From: Cryobacterium cheniae
Lineage (GTDB): Bacteria; Actinomycetota; Actinomycetes; Actinomycetales; Microbacteriaceae
Assembly: GCF_004403395.1 (NCBI RefSeq)
Contig: NZ_SOGN01000041.1
Location: forward strand, 60,490 to 124,489
DNA: 64,000 nt
Direction of reading: 5' to 3'
The translations under genes and the position numbers were made by a program. The stretch's first letter is position 1. Every line of letters starts with the position of its first letter. The notes below the pieces were generated by a model. It ran no database searches. It had not been told where the DNA came from and was given only the letters and a program-made list of their open reading frames with translations. Shown one piece after another: positions 17,673 to 26,511 of this stretch.

Positions 17673-18899
17673 ATGGACTGGCAATATTCGGCAGACACCG
17701 TCCCGTCGAGTTTCGTGACCGAAGCCCAGGCGCGATCGCTGCTCGGCAAACCCCCGGCGACGGGTGCGTGGCGCGACGGCGACCCCGTGGGGAACCGCCG
17801 TTTCCTCGACGTCGGCCCTCTGCACTTCGAGGCGGGCGGCAGCCTCGGTGCCGTGCGGGTCGCCTACGAGACGTGGGGCGAGCTGTCCCCGAACGGCGAC
17901 AACGCGGTGCTCGTGTTGCACGCCCTCACCGGGGACAGTCACCTGGCCGGCCCGGCCGGCGACGGCCACGCGACCGCGGGCTGGTGGAGCGGGATCGTCG
18001 GCCCCGGCCTGGCCATCGACACCGACCGCTGGTTCGTGGTGGCCCCGAACATGATCGGCGGCTGCCAGGGCAGCACCGGTCCGGCCTCCCTCGCACCCGA
18101 CGGCTCCGAATGGGGCATCCGCTTCCCCTACCTCACCATTCGCGACCAGGTGGCCGCCCAGGTCGCCTTCTCCGATCTCCTCGGCATCCACCGTTGGGCC
18201 GCCGTCGTCGGCGGTTCGATGGGCGGGATGCACGCGCTCGAGTGGGCCATCGAACACCCCTCCCGGGTGTCCCGCCTGGCCATCCTCGCGGCACCGCCGG
18301 TGACGACCGCCGACCAGATCGCGCTGAATTCGGTGCAGATCGAAGCGATCCGCAGCGACCCGTTCTTCCAGTCCGGCGACTACTACGATGCCGCCGAGGG
18401 CGACGGCCCGACCCGCGGCCTCGCCCTGGCCCGGCGGATGGCCCTGCTCAACTACCGCAGCCCCGAGGAACTGAACCTGCGCTTCGAGCGCGGCTGGCAG
18501 AGCGAGATCAGCCCCGTCGGCGCGGGTGGCCGGTTCGCCGTCGAGTCCTACCTCGATTTCCACGGCAACAAGTTCACCCGGCGCTTCGACGCGAACAGCT
18601 ACATCGTGTTGGTCGAAGCGATGAACTCGCATGATATCGGCCGCGGCCGCGGCGGTGTCGCAGCCGCCCTGGCCCGCATCACCGCGGTGAGCGTCATCGT
18701 CGGCATCGACAGCGACCGGCTCTTCCCCCTCGAGGGCCAGAAAGTCATCGCCCGGCACCTGCCGGGCAACATCGACGACACGGATGCCGTCACGCTGCGC
18801 TCCGGCTTCGGCCACGACGGTTTTCTGATCGAGAACGAGGCCATCGGCTCGCAGCTCCTGCGCGTCCTGACCCGGCCGGCTCCCCCGCGTCGGGCTTGA
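17673..18899 (+). CDS. metX: Homoserine O-acetyltransferase
   Basis: A 408-residue alpha/beta hydrolase-fold enzyme that acetylates homoserine with acetyl-CoA for methionine synthesis. The nucleophile is Ser182 in GGSMGGMHALEW; Asp348 (GIDSDRLFP) and His381 (GHDGFL) complete the triad. NMIGGCQGSTGP is a MetX family stretch. It lies directly behind metY on the same strand. The ATG at 17673 has AGGGG close upstream. Confidence 0.94.
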   Translation: MDWQYSADTVPSSFVTEAQARSLLGKPPATGAWRDGDPVGNRRFLDVGPLHFEAGGSLGAVRVAYETWGELSPNGDNAVLVLHALTGDSHLAGPAGDGHATAGWWSGIVGPGLAIDTDRWFVVAPNMIGGCQGSTGPASLAPDGSEWGIRFPYLTIRDQVAAQVAFSDLLGIHRWAAVVGGSMGGMHALEWAIEHPSRVSRLAILAAPPVTTADQIALNSVQIEAIRSDPFFQSGDYYDAAEGDGPTRGLALARRMALLNYRSPEELNLRFERGWQSEISPVGAGGRFAVESYLDFHGNKFTRRFDANSYIVLVEAMNSHDIGRGRGGVAAALARITAVSVIVGIDSDRLFPLEGQKVIARHLPGNIDDTDAVTLRSGFGHDGFLIENEAIGSQLLRVLTRPAPPRRA

Positions 18900-18974
18900 C
18901 ACCGTCCCGGATCAAGACGACTTTGACAGGCAGGCCACGGAACGAAGGCACAGCAGAGCACCGTGTCGTGCCCG

Positions 18975-19007
18975 TGAATGAGACGTACCCTGAATCGAGA
19001 CGTACCC
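18975..19007. repeat. Two adjacent direct repeats upstream of the DUF4389 gene
   Basis: TGAATGAGACGTACCC (18975-18990) is followed at once by TGAATCGAGACGTACCC (18991-19007), differing by one inserted C. They end 18 bases before the start codon and just before the GAGAGGA ribosome-binding site. They could be a tandem operator or a slippage product. Confidence 0.7.
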
Positions 19008-19025
19008 GATGAGAGGACACTCGCC

Positions 19026-20519
19026 ATGAAACCCGGTTCCGTCATCCTGCTGATCTTCGGCACGATCCTCTCCCTGCTCGGCTTCTCGCTGGCCCTGGCC
19101 GGGGCGACGACCGCCGTGGTCAACGCGCAGGGCGACGACGGCTACCTCACCAGCCCCGCCCGCTCGTTCTCCGTGCAGTCGTACGCGCTCACCTCGCCCC
19201 GGATGGGCCCGATCGAGATCCAGGACGTCCCCGCGAACATCGGCAGCCTCCGGCTCCGCGCGGCCTCCACCTCCGCACAGGACGTCTTCATCGGCGTCGC
19301 CCCGCAGGCCGACGTCGACCGCTACCTGGCCGGGGTGAATCACACCGAGCTGCGCAGCCTGCGCGTCAGCCCCTTCCGCGCGGTGTACCGCGACATCCCC
19401 GGCAGCGGCGCCCCCGCAGCCCCGGGCGACCAGGACTTCTGGGCCTCCGCCGCCGAGGGCCCCGGCACTCAGCAAATCGACTGGGACCTGACCAGCGGCA
19501 ACTGGGCCATCGTCGTGATGAACGCGGATGCGAGTCCCGGCGTCTCGGTCGCGCTCCAGGCCGGGGTGCGCTTCGGGTTCCTCGGCCCGCTGGCCGTGGG
19601 TCTGTTGCTGCTCGGGCTGTTCATCCTCCTCATCGGCCTGGTGCTGACCGTGCTCGGCGCGATCGGGCTGGGCCGGGGCACCTCGCCCGCGGCCCGGCCC
19701 GGCCCGGCACCGGGCGTCTCCGTCGGAGCAGCGATACCCGCCGGACCGGCGGTCGGAGGACCGCCCGGGGTCGCCGCGGCGCCCGCCTATCCCGGTGATC
19801 GGACATTCCCCGCCCGGCTGACCGGGACCCTCGACGAGGGGCTGTCCCGCTGGCTCTGGCTGGTGAAGTGGATCCTGATCTTCCCGCATGTGGTGGTGCT
19901 GCTGTTCCTCTGGTTCGGGTTTTTCGTCTCCACCATCGTCGCCGGGTTCGCGATCCTGTTCACCGGCCGGTACCCGAGGTCCCTGTTCCACTACAACGTC
20001 GGCGTGCTGCGCTGGAGTTGGCGGGTGTCCTTCTACGCCTACTCGGCGCTCGGCACCGACCGGTACCCGCCGTTCAGCCTGGCGTCGTCGGACGCCTACC
20101 CGGCCGACCTGCAGGTCGATTACCCGGAGCGCCTCTCGAACGGACTCGTGCTGGTCAAGTGGTGGCTGCTGGCGATTCCGCACCTGCTGATCGTGGCGGC
20201 CTTCACCGGCAGTGCGACCACCTGGCGGTACGCCGAGGGCGCCTGGGTCTCCAACAGCGTCCCCTCGCTGATCGGGGTGCTGGTGCTGATCGCCGCCGTC
20301 ATCCTCCTCTTCACCGGCCGGTACCGGCGCAGCCTGTTCGATCTGATCCTCGGCATCGACCGCTGGATCTTCCGGGTGGCCGTCTACACCTCCCTGTTCC
20401 GCGACGAGTACCCGCCGTTCCGCCTCGACCAGGGCGGCGGCGATGCTCACGCTCCCGCCGCGGTCACCCCCGCGGCGCCCGCCGAACCCCCTGCTGTTGC
20501 ACCGGCAAGCACGTCCTGA
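19026..20519 (+). CDS. Membrane protein with two DUF4389 domains
   Basis: A 497-residue envelope protein. An N-terminal helix (about 4-28), an extracytoplasmic region (about 30-185) and a second helix (about 190-215) are followed by an Ala/Gly/Pro linker. Two DUF4389 copies then follow, recognisable by the repeated pattern TGRYPRSLFHYNVG...RVSFYAY...YPPFSL and TGRYRRSLFDLILG...RVAVYTS...YPPFRL, each with membrane helices. The ATG at 19026 is chosen for its GAGAGGA site. DUF4389 proteins are common in actinobacteria and their function is unknown. Confidence 0.85.
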   Translation: MKPGSVILLIFGTILSLLGFSLALAGATTAVVNAQGDDGYLTSPARSFSVQSYALTSPRMGPIEIQDVPANIGSLRLRAASTSAQDVFIGVAPQADVDRYLAGVNHTELRSLRVSPFRAVYRDIPGSGAPAAPGDQDFWASAAEGPGTQQIDWDLTSGNWAIVVMNADASPGVSVALQAGVRFGFLGPLAVGLLLLGLFILLIGLVLTVLGAIGLGRGTSPAARPGPAPGVSVGAAIPAGPAVGGPPGVAAAPAYPGDRTFPARLTGTLDEGLSRWLWLVKWILIFPHVVVLLFLWFGFFVSTIVAGFAILFTGRYPRSLFHYNVGVLRWSWRVSFYAYSALGTDRYPPFSLASSDAYPADLQVDYPERLSNGLVLVKWWLLAIPHLLIVAAFTGSATTWRYAEGAWVSNSVPSLIGVLVLIAAVILLFTGRYRRSLFDLILGIDRWIFRVAVYTSLFRDEYPPFRLDQGGGDAHAPAAVTPAAPAEPPAVAPASTS

Positions 20520-20619
20520 CCTTCTCCCGGCGCCGGTGGATACCGCGGGCCACGCTGGGGAACAAGCACCGGGCCGGTAGGGTGCTGTGTAGAGGGTATC
20601 GGGGGGTGAGTCGACCGCT

Positions 20620-21789
20620 ATGCAACGGATCTACAAGGAACGTGACCGTCTGCTCCGTAGAGCGGCTCGTCTCTGCGGTCTCGCCGGCTCGGCCGCCGCG
20701 CTTCTCGCGATGCTCGTCCCGGGCGGCCTGACCGTGAGCACCCTGGCCCGGTGCCTGCCGCTCCTCCTTCTGCTCGTGGCCGGCCAGTACCTGCTCGGCC
20801 GGTCCGGCCGGATGCGCTGGGTCGCCCTGATCCTGGTTTCCGGCATCGCCGTGATCCTGCTGGTGGGCTGGTCGAGCCAGCGGGCCACCGGGCTGAATCT
20901 GGTCGAGCAGGCCGTCATCGGCGGCATCGCCGCCGGAGCCCTCAGCTGCGTCGCCCTCGTTCTCGTCGTCAGCGCCTCCCGTCTGCTGGTGCTGGTCACC
21001 GCGTTCAGCGCGACCGTGGCCAGCGTGCTGGCCGCCACCCGCGCCTCGGACGACGCAACGGTGCCGCTTCTGCTCACGGTGTGCGTCTGGCTCGCAATCG
21101 CCCTGGTCGCCTGGTGGCTGTCCGAAAGCGTGCCGCGGGTCATGCAGCGCATCGCCTTCATCGGCCGAGCCCACCTGGCCGAGCGCCATGCCAGCGAGCT
21201 CGACGCTCAACGACGGCAGGATGCCCGGCTGCTGCACGACACCGTGCTGGCCACCCTCACCCTCCTCGCGCACTCCGGCGTCGGCGTCAGCCCGGCGGCG
21301 CTGCGCCAGCAGGCCGGCGACGACGCCCGGCTGTTGCGGCAGCTGCGGCTCGGCGGACTCCCTGCCCCGCGCCGTTCCGGGGTGTACACGCTCGAGCCGG
21401 CCACCGAGTCAACGCTCGGCAGCACCCTCGAATCGGTCAAGCAGAGATTCGGGCGGATGGGCCTCGCCGTGGACTGGCACGGCTCCGGGCAGGTCCTCCT
21501 GCCCAGCGAGGTGCTCGACTCCTTCCTCCTCGCCCTCGGCGAGTGCCTGGAGAACGTGCGACGTCATGCCGGCGTCGACCGCGCCGACGTGACGATCACG
21601 GATGACGACACGACCGTGCGCGCCATGGTCACCGACGCGGGGGTCGGCTTCAACCTCAGCGGCGTCAGCGCCGAACGACTCGGGTTCGCCGAGTCCGTGG
21701 TGGCCCGCCTGCGCGACGTGGGCGGCAACGCCCGCCTGTTCTCTTCCCCCGGCTCGGGCACCACGGTCGTGCTCGAGGTTCCCAAGTGA
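20620..21789 (+). CDS. NarL-type sensor histidine kinase
   Basis: A 389-residue kinase. Residues 1-170 hold about five membrane helices with almost no extracytoplasmic loops, so it probably senses something in or near the membrane. The dimerisation/phosphorylation segment is RRQDARLLHDTVLATL with His206, followed by a compact HATPase domain: N-box with Asn312 in GECLENVRRHAG, and G1 box DAGVGF with Asp339. It heads a three-gene run with an odd kinase-like partner (4-base overlap) and a LuxR-type response regulator, its likely partner. Confidence 0.88.
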   Translation: MQRIYKERDRLLRRAARLCGLAGSAAALLAMLVPGGLTVSTLARCLPLLLLLVAGQYLLGRSGRMRWVALILVSGIAVILLVGWSSQRATGLNLVEQAVIGGIAAGALSCVALVLVVSASRLLVLVTAFSATVASVLAATRASDDATVPLLLTVCVWLAIALVAWWLSESVPRVMQRIAFIGRAHLAERHASELDAQRRQDARLLHDTVLATLTLLAHSGVGVSPAALRQQAGDDARLLRQLRLGGLPAPRRSGVYTLEPATESTLGSTLESVKQRFGRMGLAVDWHGSGQVLLPSEVLDSFLLALGECLENVRRHAGVDRADVTITDDDTTVRAMVTDAGVGFNLSGVSAERLGFAESVVARLRDVGGNARLFSSPGSGTTVVLEVPK

Positions 21790-23093
21790 GCGGCCCCAGC
21801 ATCCTCGATGGCCTCCGCGGCGACGTGCGCCGGGAAGCGCCGGCGGGCGGGTCCGATCAGCCGGGCGACCAGGCCCGCCACGGGCGCCGGGAACGCCGGC
21901 GCAGTTTCCGCCGCCCCGAACGGACCGAGCAGACCACGCGGGCCAACCAGAACGGCCTGGGTGGCCGCCACCTCGGCATCGGCCTGTCATTCAGCGGCGG
22001 TTTCATCGCCCTGTTCCTGTTCGGGCAGTTCGCGGTGCAGCTGTTCGAGTATTCCGACCCGACGCCCAGCCTGATCGCCTGGGCCGTCCTGATGACGATC
22101 ACGGTACTGTCCCTGATCACCGTGCAGCGCCTCTCCGCCCGGATGCCGGACTGGCTCTTCGCCACGGCCCTCGCCTGCGGCGCCGCCGTGGTGGCGCTCG
22201 ACCTGAGCGGTTCGTGGGGCGAAGCCGACTCCAGCATCCATCCGACGGCCGCCGCCGCCGTCGGCACCCTGCTCATTTCCCTGGCCACGGTGCGCCGGGG
22301 CCGGGACCTCGTCTCGGCCGCGCTGGCGCTCGGCCTGGTGCTCGTCCTCGGGGCCCTCACCGCAGAACGAGCCGACCCGCTCACCTTCGCTCCCGACCTC
22401 CTGACGATCAGCCTCGCCGTCCTGCCTCCGTTGCTCGGCGTCGCCACGGTGCGGGGTTTCCGCCGGATGGCCCAGCGCGAGCTCGACCTGGTGCTGGTGC
22501 AGAGCACCATCTCCCAGCCTCAGTTCGCGGTGGGGATGTTCGCCTCCGAGGAACTCGCCCGCATCGACCTCGACGCGGAGACCCTGCTCGACGATGTTGC
22601 GAAGGGACGCACGGCGCTGCCGCTGAGCGCCGAGAAGTCGACGACGGCGGCAGCCCTGGCCACGCAGCTGCGCCTGCACCTGATCCGAGGCCGACGGCAG
22701 ACCTGGCTGCACCACGCGATCACGGAGTCCGAGTTCCTCGGACCGTCCGTCGACCTCCACGATCCGTCGGGACTGGCCGGCATGCTCGACCCGGACCAGC
22801 GTGATGCCCTTCTTCGCACGATCTGGCTGCTGATCAGCGACACAACCCGCGCCGAGGCATCCGTTTCGCTCTCTCTCGGCCCGATCCGACCCACGCACGG
22901 CGTCACGGCTCGGCAGAAGTTACGATTTCCGATCGAATTGACCACGACGGGTGTGCCACGGCGTCGAGTGGACCCCGAGACGTGGCAAGCTATCCGAATA
23001 GTCGGCCCTCACGTCGATTCCAACCGGGACGGAAGTCTGCACGTGGAAATCGAATGCAGTATCGATAATCCGGCGGACGCCTCGGCTCCGTAG
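21786..23093 (+). CDS. Uncharacterised membrane protein, possibly a degenerate kinase partner
   Basis: A 435-residue protein I cannot assign to a named family. A basic, disordered N-terminus (to about 60) precedes about six membrane helices (about 65-215); the C-terminal ~210 residues are soluble. The layout copies the kinase gene just upstream, and a stretch RTIWLLISDTTRAEASVSL sits where an ATPase N-box would be, but there is no phospho-acceptor His motif and no glycine boxes. Start is GTG at 21786, overlapping the kinase stop (GTGA). Inferred role: non-catalytic subunit or signal-input partner of the kinase. Confidence 0.75.
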   Translation: MSGPSILDGLRGDVRREAPAGGSDQPGDQARHGRRERRRSFRRPERTEQTTRANQNGLGGRHLGIGLSFSGGFIALFLFGQFAVQLFEYSDPTPSLIAWAVLMTITVLSLITVQRLSARMPDWLFATALACGAAVVALDLSGSWGEADSSIHPTAAAAVGTLLISLATVRRGRDLVSAALALGLVLVLGALTAERADPLTFAPDLLTISLAVLPPLLGVATVRGFRRMAQRELDLVLVQSTISQPQFAVGMFASEELARIDLDAETLLDDVAKGRTALPLSAEKSTTAAALATQLRLHLIRGRRQTWLHHAITESEFLGPSVDLHDPSGLAGMLDPDQRDALLRTIWLLISDTTRAEASVSLSLGPIRPTHGVTARQKLRFPIELTTTGVPRRRVDPETWQAIRIVGPHVDSNRDGSLHVEIECSIDNPADASAP

Positions 23094-23144
23094 AACGACG
23101 CCGTTGAGCTTCTCAGTCGGGGCCAGAAGCACAAGGAGACAGAA

Positions 23145-23831
23145 GTGACGAACACAACCACATTGAGCGTCGATGCACCGAGCAGGGACAACCCCATCCG
23201 GCTGGCCCTCGTCGACGACCACCGCATGCTGCTGGGGGCCCTCACCGAGTGGATCCGGGGGGCCGCGGACGACATCAACATGGTCGCCGCCGTCACGACC
23301 TGGCCCGAGTTGCTCACCCACCCCGAATTCCCCGTCGACGTCGTGCTCCTCGACCTCGACCTCAAAGACAACATCCCGGTCTCACTGAAGATCTCGACCC
23401 TCAAGACGGCCGGCGTGAAGACCGTGCTGATGAGCACCTACTCCGAGCCCGGGCTCGTGCGCGAGGCGCTGGCCGCCGGCGCACTCGGCTACCTGGTCAA
23501 GAGCGAAGAGGCGACCATGATCGTCGAAGCGATCCGCGCGGCCCACGACGGCGACTCCTTCATCTCGGCCGAACTGGACGAGGCCCTCAACAACGGCGCG
23601 AACGGAGGTTCACCCCGCCTCAGCGCGCAGGAGCGCCGGGTGATGGCCCTCTACGGCGCGGGCGAGCCGGTCAAGGCCGTCGCGCACCAGCTCGGCATCT
23701 CCGAGGAGACCGCGAAGAGCTACCTCAAGCGGATCCGTGAGAAGTACCGCCTGGCGGGCTTCGACGTGGGCACCAAAGTCGCACTGCGCAAGCGCGCCAT
23801 CCACGACGGCATCCTGCTCCAGACCGACTGA
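23145..23831 (+). CDS. LuxR/NarL-type response regulator
   Basis: A 228-residue regulator. The receiver domain (18-140) has the acidic pair in LVDDH, phospho-acceptor Asp70 in VVLLDLDL, Thr in MSTYS and Lys in YLVKSE, so phosphorylation looks intact. The C-terminal HTH (about 155-225) reads LSAQERRVMALYGAG...SEETAKSYLKRIREKY. GTG start at 23145 with AAGGAG six bases upstream. Third gene of the module begun by the kinase at 20620. Confidence 0.9.
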   Translation: MTNTTTLSVDAPSRDNPIRLALVDDHRMLLGALTEWIRGAADDINMVAAVTTWPELLTHPEFPVDVVLLDLDLKDNIPVSLKISTLKTAGVKTVLMSTYSEPGLVREALAAGALGYLVKSEEATMIVEAIRAAHDGDSFISAELDEALNNGANGGSPRLSAQERRVMALYGAGEPVKAVAHQLGISEETAKSYLKRIREKYRLAGFDVGTKVALRKRAIHDGILLQTD

Positions 23832-23901
23832 CGCCCGCACTCCGGAACGACCCGGCGAATGAACGGCCCCGGCTGCTGAACGCGGCACGGCCGCCGCCGG
23901 A

Positions 23902-24237
23902 TTACGGGGCAGGGGTGGCGGCGGGCGATGACGCGGGCCCGGCCAGGGCCGCCTCGAGGCGCTCGACCTTCCCGGTCAGCTCCCCGCTGCGGCCGGACCG
24001 GATGTCAGCCTTGAGCACCAGGGACACCCGCGGCCCCCAGGCGCCGACGGCTTCCGTGGCGGCCTTGACCACCGCGAAGACCTCGTCCCAATCACCCTCG
24101 ATGGTGGTGAACATCGAGTCGGTGTGGTTGGGCAACCCGGATGCGCGCACGATGCGCACGGCCGCGGCGACCGCGTCGTGCAGGGACCCGTCGTCATCGT
24201 GGGTGCCGGACGGGGCGACGGAGAATGCAACCAGCAT
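23902..24237 (-). CDS. MTH1187-family (thiamine-binding-like) protein
   Basis: A 111-residue protein beginning MLVAFSVAPSG, with the family's central SMFTTIEGDWDEVFAVVK and the closing VSLVLKADIRSGRSG. MTH1187/YkoF-type proteins have a ferredoxin-like fold, and some bind thiamine or its pyrimidine part; no thiamine genes are adjacent here. The strong AAGGAG before ATG 24237 overlaps the end of the glycosyltransferase gene, which is only three bases upstream, so the two are co-transcribed. Confidence 0.85.
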   Translation of the reverse strand: MLVAFSVAPSGTHDDDGSLHDAVAAAVRIVRASGLPNHTDSMFTTIEGDWDEVFAVVKAATEAVGAWGPRVSLVLKADIRSGRSGELTGKVERLEAALAGPASSPAATPAP

Positions 24238-24240
24238 GGG

Positions 24241-25479
24241 TTACTCCTTCTGATCGAGGGTGGATGGAAACCGGATCTGCCACACGGCCCAACCGAGCAG
24301 CACGACCTCGAGCGCGTTGCGCACGGTCAGCACCAGTACCATGACCGGGTCTGCCGCGAGCAGCAAGTCGTAGACGTGCGGGTAGACGAGCTGGGTCAGG
24401 GCCGCGATGACGAGCCCGAGCACGGCCGGGACCCGCCAGCCGCTCCCCCGCACCAACAGCCCGAGGATGAGGGGCGCGGCCAGCCAGGTCGTGAACTGCG
24501 GTGAGCCGACCTTGTTGACGACGATCAGAACCAGGACCAGAGCCAGCGCCAGCGGCGGGAACAGGTCGGCCGCCCGGGCGCCCGCGCGCACCCTCTGCCA
24601 GGCCAGCAGCAGCACGGCCGACACGCTGAGGGCGAGCAGCGGGGTCATCGCCGCGATGGCGACGTTGGTGCCGGTGCCGACGATCTGGAAGGTGAGGATC
24701 TGCTGGTCGTAGTAGAGGTAGCTGCCCGGCATCCCCAAGGCCGCCTGCCACATCCAGATGCCGGCGACGGGGGACTCGATCTGGATCCCGCGGTTCGTCT
24801 GCGCGCTGACGAAGCTGAGCACGTTCGGTCCGCTGCCGAGGCCGAGCGCCACCAGGACGATGACCAGGCTGGTCCCGGTTGCCGCGGCCAGCACCCGCCA
24901 GCGGTCTTTCGACACCGAGAACAGCGCCAGGATCAGGGCCACCGGCCAGATCTTCACCCAGGTGGCCAGGGTCAGCATCACGGTGCCCCAGACCGGGCGG
25001 GTGCCGACCATCAGCAGTGCGGCAATCGCCGGCGGCACGGTGACCGCATCGATCCGGGCGAGGGCGACGGGACCGAGCAGCAGCAGGAAACCCAGCCACC
25101 AGGCCGCCGCACCGAGGCCCCGCCGGTCTTGGCCCCGCCCGAGCAGCAGCGCGAAGGCCCCCGCATTCAGCAGGGTCACCAGGCCGAGCCAGGCGGCGGC
25201 GTAGAGGTCGGGGCCGAAAGCGAGCGGCGCCAAAACCGGCAGGAGTGCCAGCAGCGGGTAGACGAAGCCGGTGGTGATGCCCACGACGTCGACACCGGAC
25301 GCCGCGTCGGTCGCCCAGCCGAGGTAGACGACCTCCACGTCGCCCAGCGGCCAACCGGGGGACGCGAAACAGAGCCACCAGAGCACACCGTGCACGAGCG
25401 CGAAGCCGGCCCACAGCAGCGTTCGCGGCACCGGCACCCCGTGGCCGGCGCCCCGGCGGTCTACGACGGATTCGGGCAC
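24241..25479 (-). CDS. GT87-type polyprenyl-phosphate glycosyltransferase-like membrane protein
   Basis: About 412 residues with around ten membrane helices. It resembles the DUF2029/GT87 mannosyltransferases of actinobacteria: an early GDVEVVYLGWA with the acidic pair expected for the catalytic loop, and ATWVKIWPVALIL, a family stretch. Such enzymes use polyprenyl-phosphate-mannose to extend envelope lipoglycans. I prefer GTG at 25479, which has a GGAAGGTGGAG site; the frame opens at GTG 25518 but without a ribosome-binding site. Substrate not established. Confidence 0.78.
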   Translation of the reverse strand: MPESVVDRRGAGHGVPVPRTLLWAGFALVHGVLWWLCFASPGWPLGDVEVVYLGWATDAASGVDVVGITTGFVYPLLALLPVLAPLAFGPDLYAAAWLGLVTLLNAGAFALLLGRGQDRRGLGAAAWWLGFLLLLGPVALARIDAVTVPPAIAALLMVGTRPVWGTVMLTLATWVKIWPVALILALFSVSKDRWRVLAAATGTSLVIVLVALGLGSGPNVLSFVSAQTNRGIQIESPVAGIWMWQAALGMPGSYLYYDQQILTFQIVGTGTNVAIAAMTPLLALSVSAVLLLAWQRVRAGARAADLFPPLALALVLVLIVVNKVGSPQFTTWLAAPLILGLLVRGSGWRVPAVLGLVIAALTQLVYPHVYDLLLAADPVMVLVLTVRNALEVVLLGWAVWQIRFPSTLDQKE

Positions 25480-25530
25480 GCTCCACCTTCCCACACCGCC
25501 GCCGTTCCGCCGCCGCACCGCCGCCCGCGG

Positions 25531-26391
25531 TCAGCGCGGGGCGAGCAGGTCCGCGATCGTGGCCGGCACCGCGCTTGCGATGTCCAGCGCGGTGATCGGG
25601 CCGCCGTTGGAGGCCCGGGCCGCGGCCCGGGCGTGCACCAGGGCGGCCGTCGCCGCAAGACGGGCCGGCGCGGAGACATCCGTCTGGATGGTCCGGGAAT
25701 GCGTGGCCAGCAGGGCGCCGAGGATGCCGCCGAGCACGTCCCCCGACCCGGCCGTCGCCAGCCAGGAGGGCGCCTTCGACACCGTCAGCCGGGTGCCGTC
25801 GGGCGCCGCGATCCAGGTGACGCTGCCCTTGAGCAGCACCGTCACGCCGAGGCCGGTCGCGGCGCGTACGGCCCACTCCCCCGGCGCCGCGGCCACCTCG
25901 GAGCCGGCCACGGACTCGCCCTGTGGGGAGCGCAGCCCGGTGAGGAGACGCGCCAGTTCGCGATAGTGCGGGGTGATCACGACGGGCCCGGTCGCCCGGC
26001 CGACCAGGTCGAGCGCTCCGGCATCGCAGACCGTGGGCAGCCCCTCGGCCAGGGCGCCGAGCAGCGCGGCCTCGGTCACCCGGTCACGCGCGGCGGCGTC
26101 CTGGCCGGAGCCGAGCAGCCAGGCCTGCACCTGCCCGGCGGCGGTGACGGCCTCCGGGCTGCGGTGCAGCACGAGCTCGGACGGTCGCCTCGGGCCGAGA
26201 TAGCGCACCATGCCGACGCCGGTGCGGAGAGCCGCCTCGACTCCGAGCACCGCGGCGCCCGGGTACTCGTCCGAGCCCGTCCGCACGCCCAGCACGCCCC
26301 GGCGGTACTTGTCGTCGTCCGCCCCGGGAACCGCGATCCATTCCCGCGCCCGGGCGTCGTCCCAGTCCAGCCATCCCCGTGTTTCGCTCAT
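25531..26391 (-). CDS. nnrD: ADP-dependent NAD(P)H-hydrate dehydratase
   Basis: Repairs damaged NAD(P)H hydrates. This is the stand-alone 286-residue dehydratase (CARKD/NnrD) without the epimerase domain seen in fused YjeF. Key segments: KYRRGVLGVRTGSDEYPGAA, NPEAVT-like HRSPEAVTA, VVITPHYRELARL, VLLKGSVTWI and TAGSGDVLGG with catalytic Asp218. The ATG at 26391 has TATCGT six bases upstream and no ribosome-binding site. An inverted repeat surrounds that element. Confidence 0.93.
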   Translation of the reverse strand: MSETRGWLDWDDARAREWIAVPGADDDKYRRGVLGVRTGSDEYPGAAVLGVEAALRTGVGMVRYLGPRRPSELVLHRSPEAVTAAGQVQAWLLGSGQDAAARDRVTEAALLGALAEGLPTVCDAGALDLVGRATGPVVITPHYRELARLLTGLRSPQGESVAGSEVAAAPGEWAVRAATGLGVTVLLKGSVTWIAAPDGTRLTVSKAPSWLATAGSGDVLGGILGALLATHSRTIQTDVSAPARLAATAALVHARAAARASNGGPITALDIASAVPATIADLLAPR

Positions 26392-26418
26392 GCACTCACG
26401 ATAGGTTGTTTTGAGTGC
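26392..26418. promoter_or_regulatory. Inverted repeat around the nnrD -10 element
   Basis: GCACTCA (26392-26398) and TGAGTGC (26412-26418) are perfect inverted arms, 13 bases apart, directly abutting the nnrD start codon. The putative minus-strand -10 element TATCGT lies at 26398-26403, overlapping one arm, so a bound protein or an mRNA hairpin could control expression. Confidence 0.45.
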
Positions 26419-26511
26419 TTCGGGCCGGCCGGATGCCCGCCGGCGCCGACTCTGTCGGGCTGATCACCACCGCAGTACCTTCGCGCCCGGTGGCCGGCCG
26501 CCTGAGGCCGG

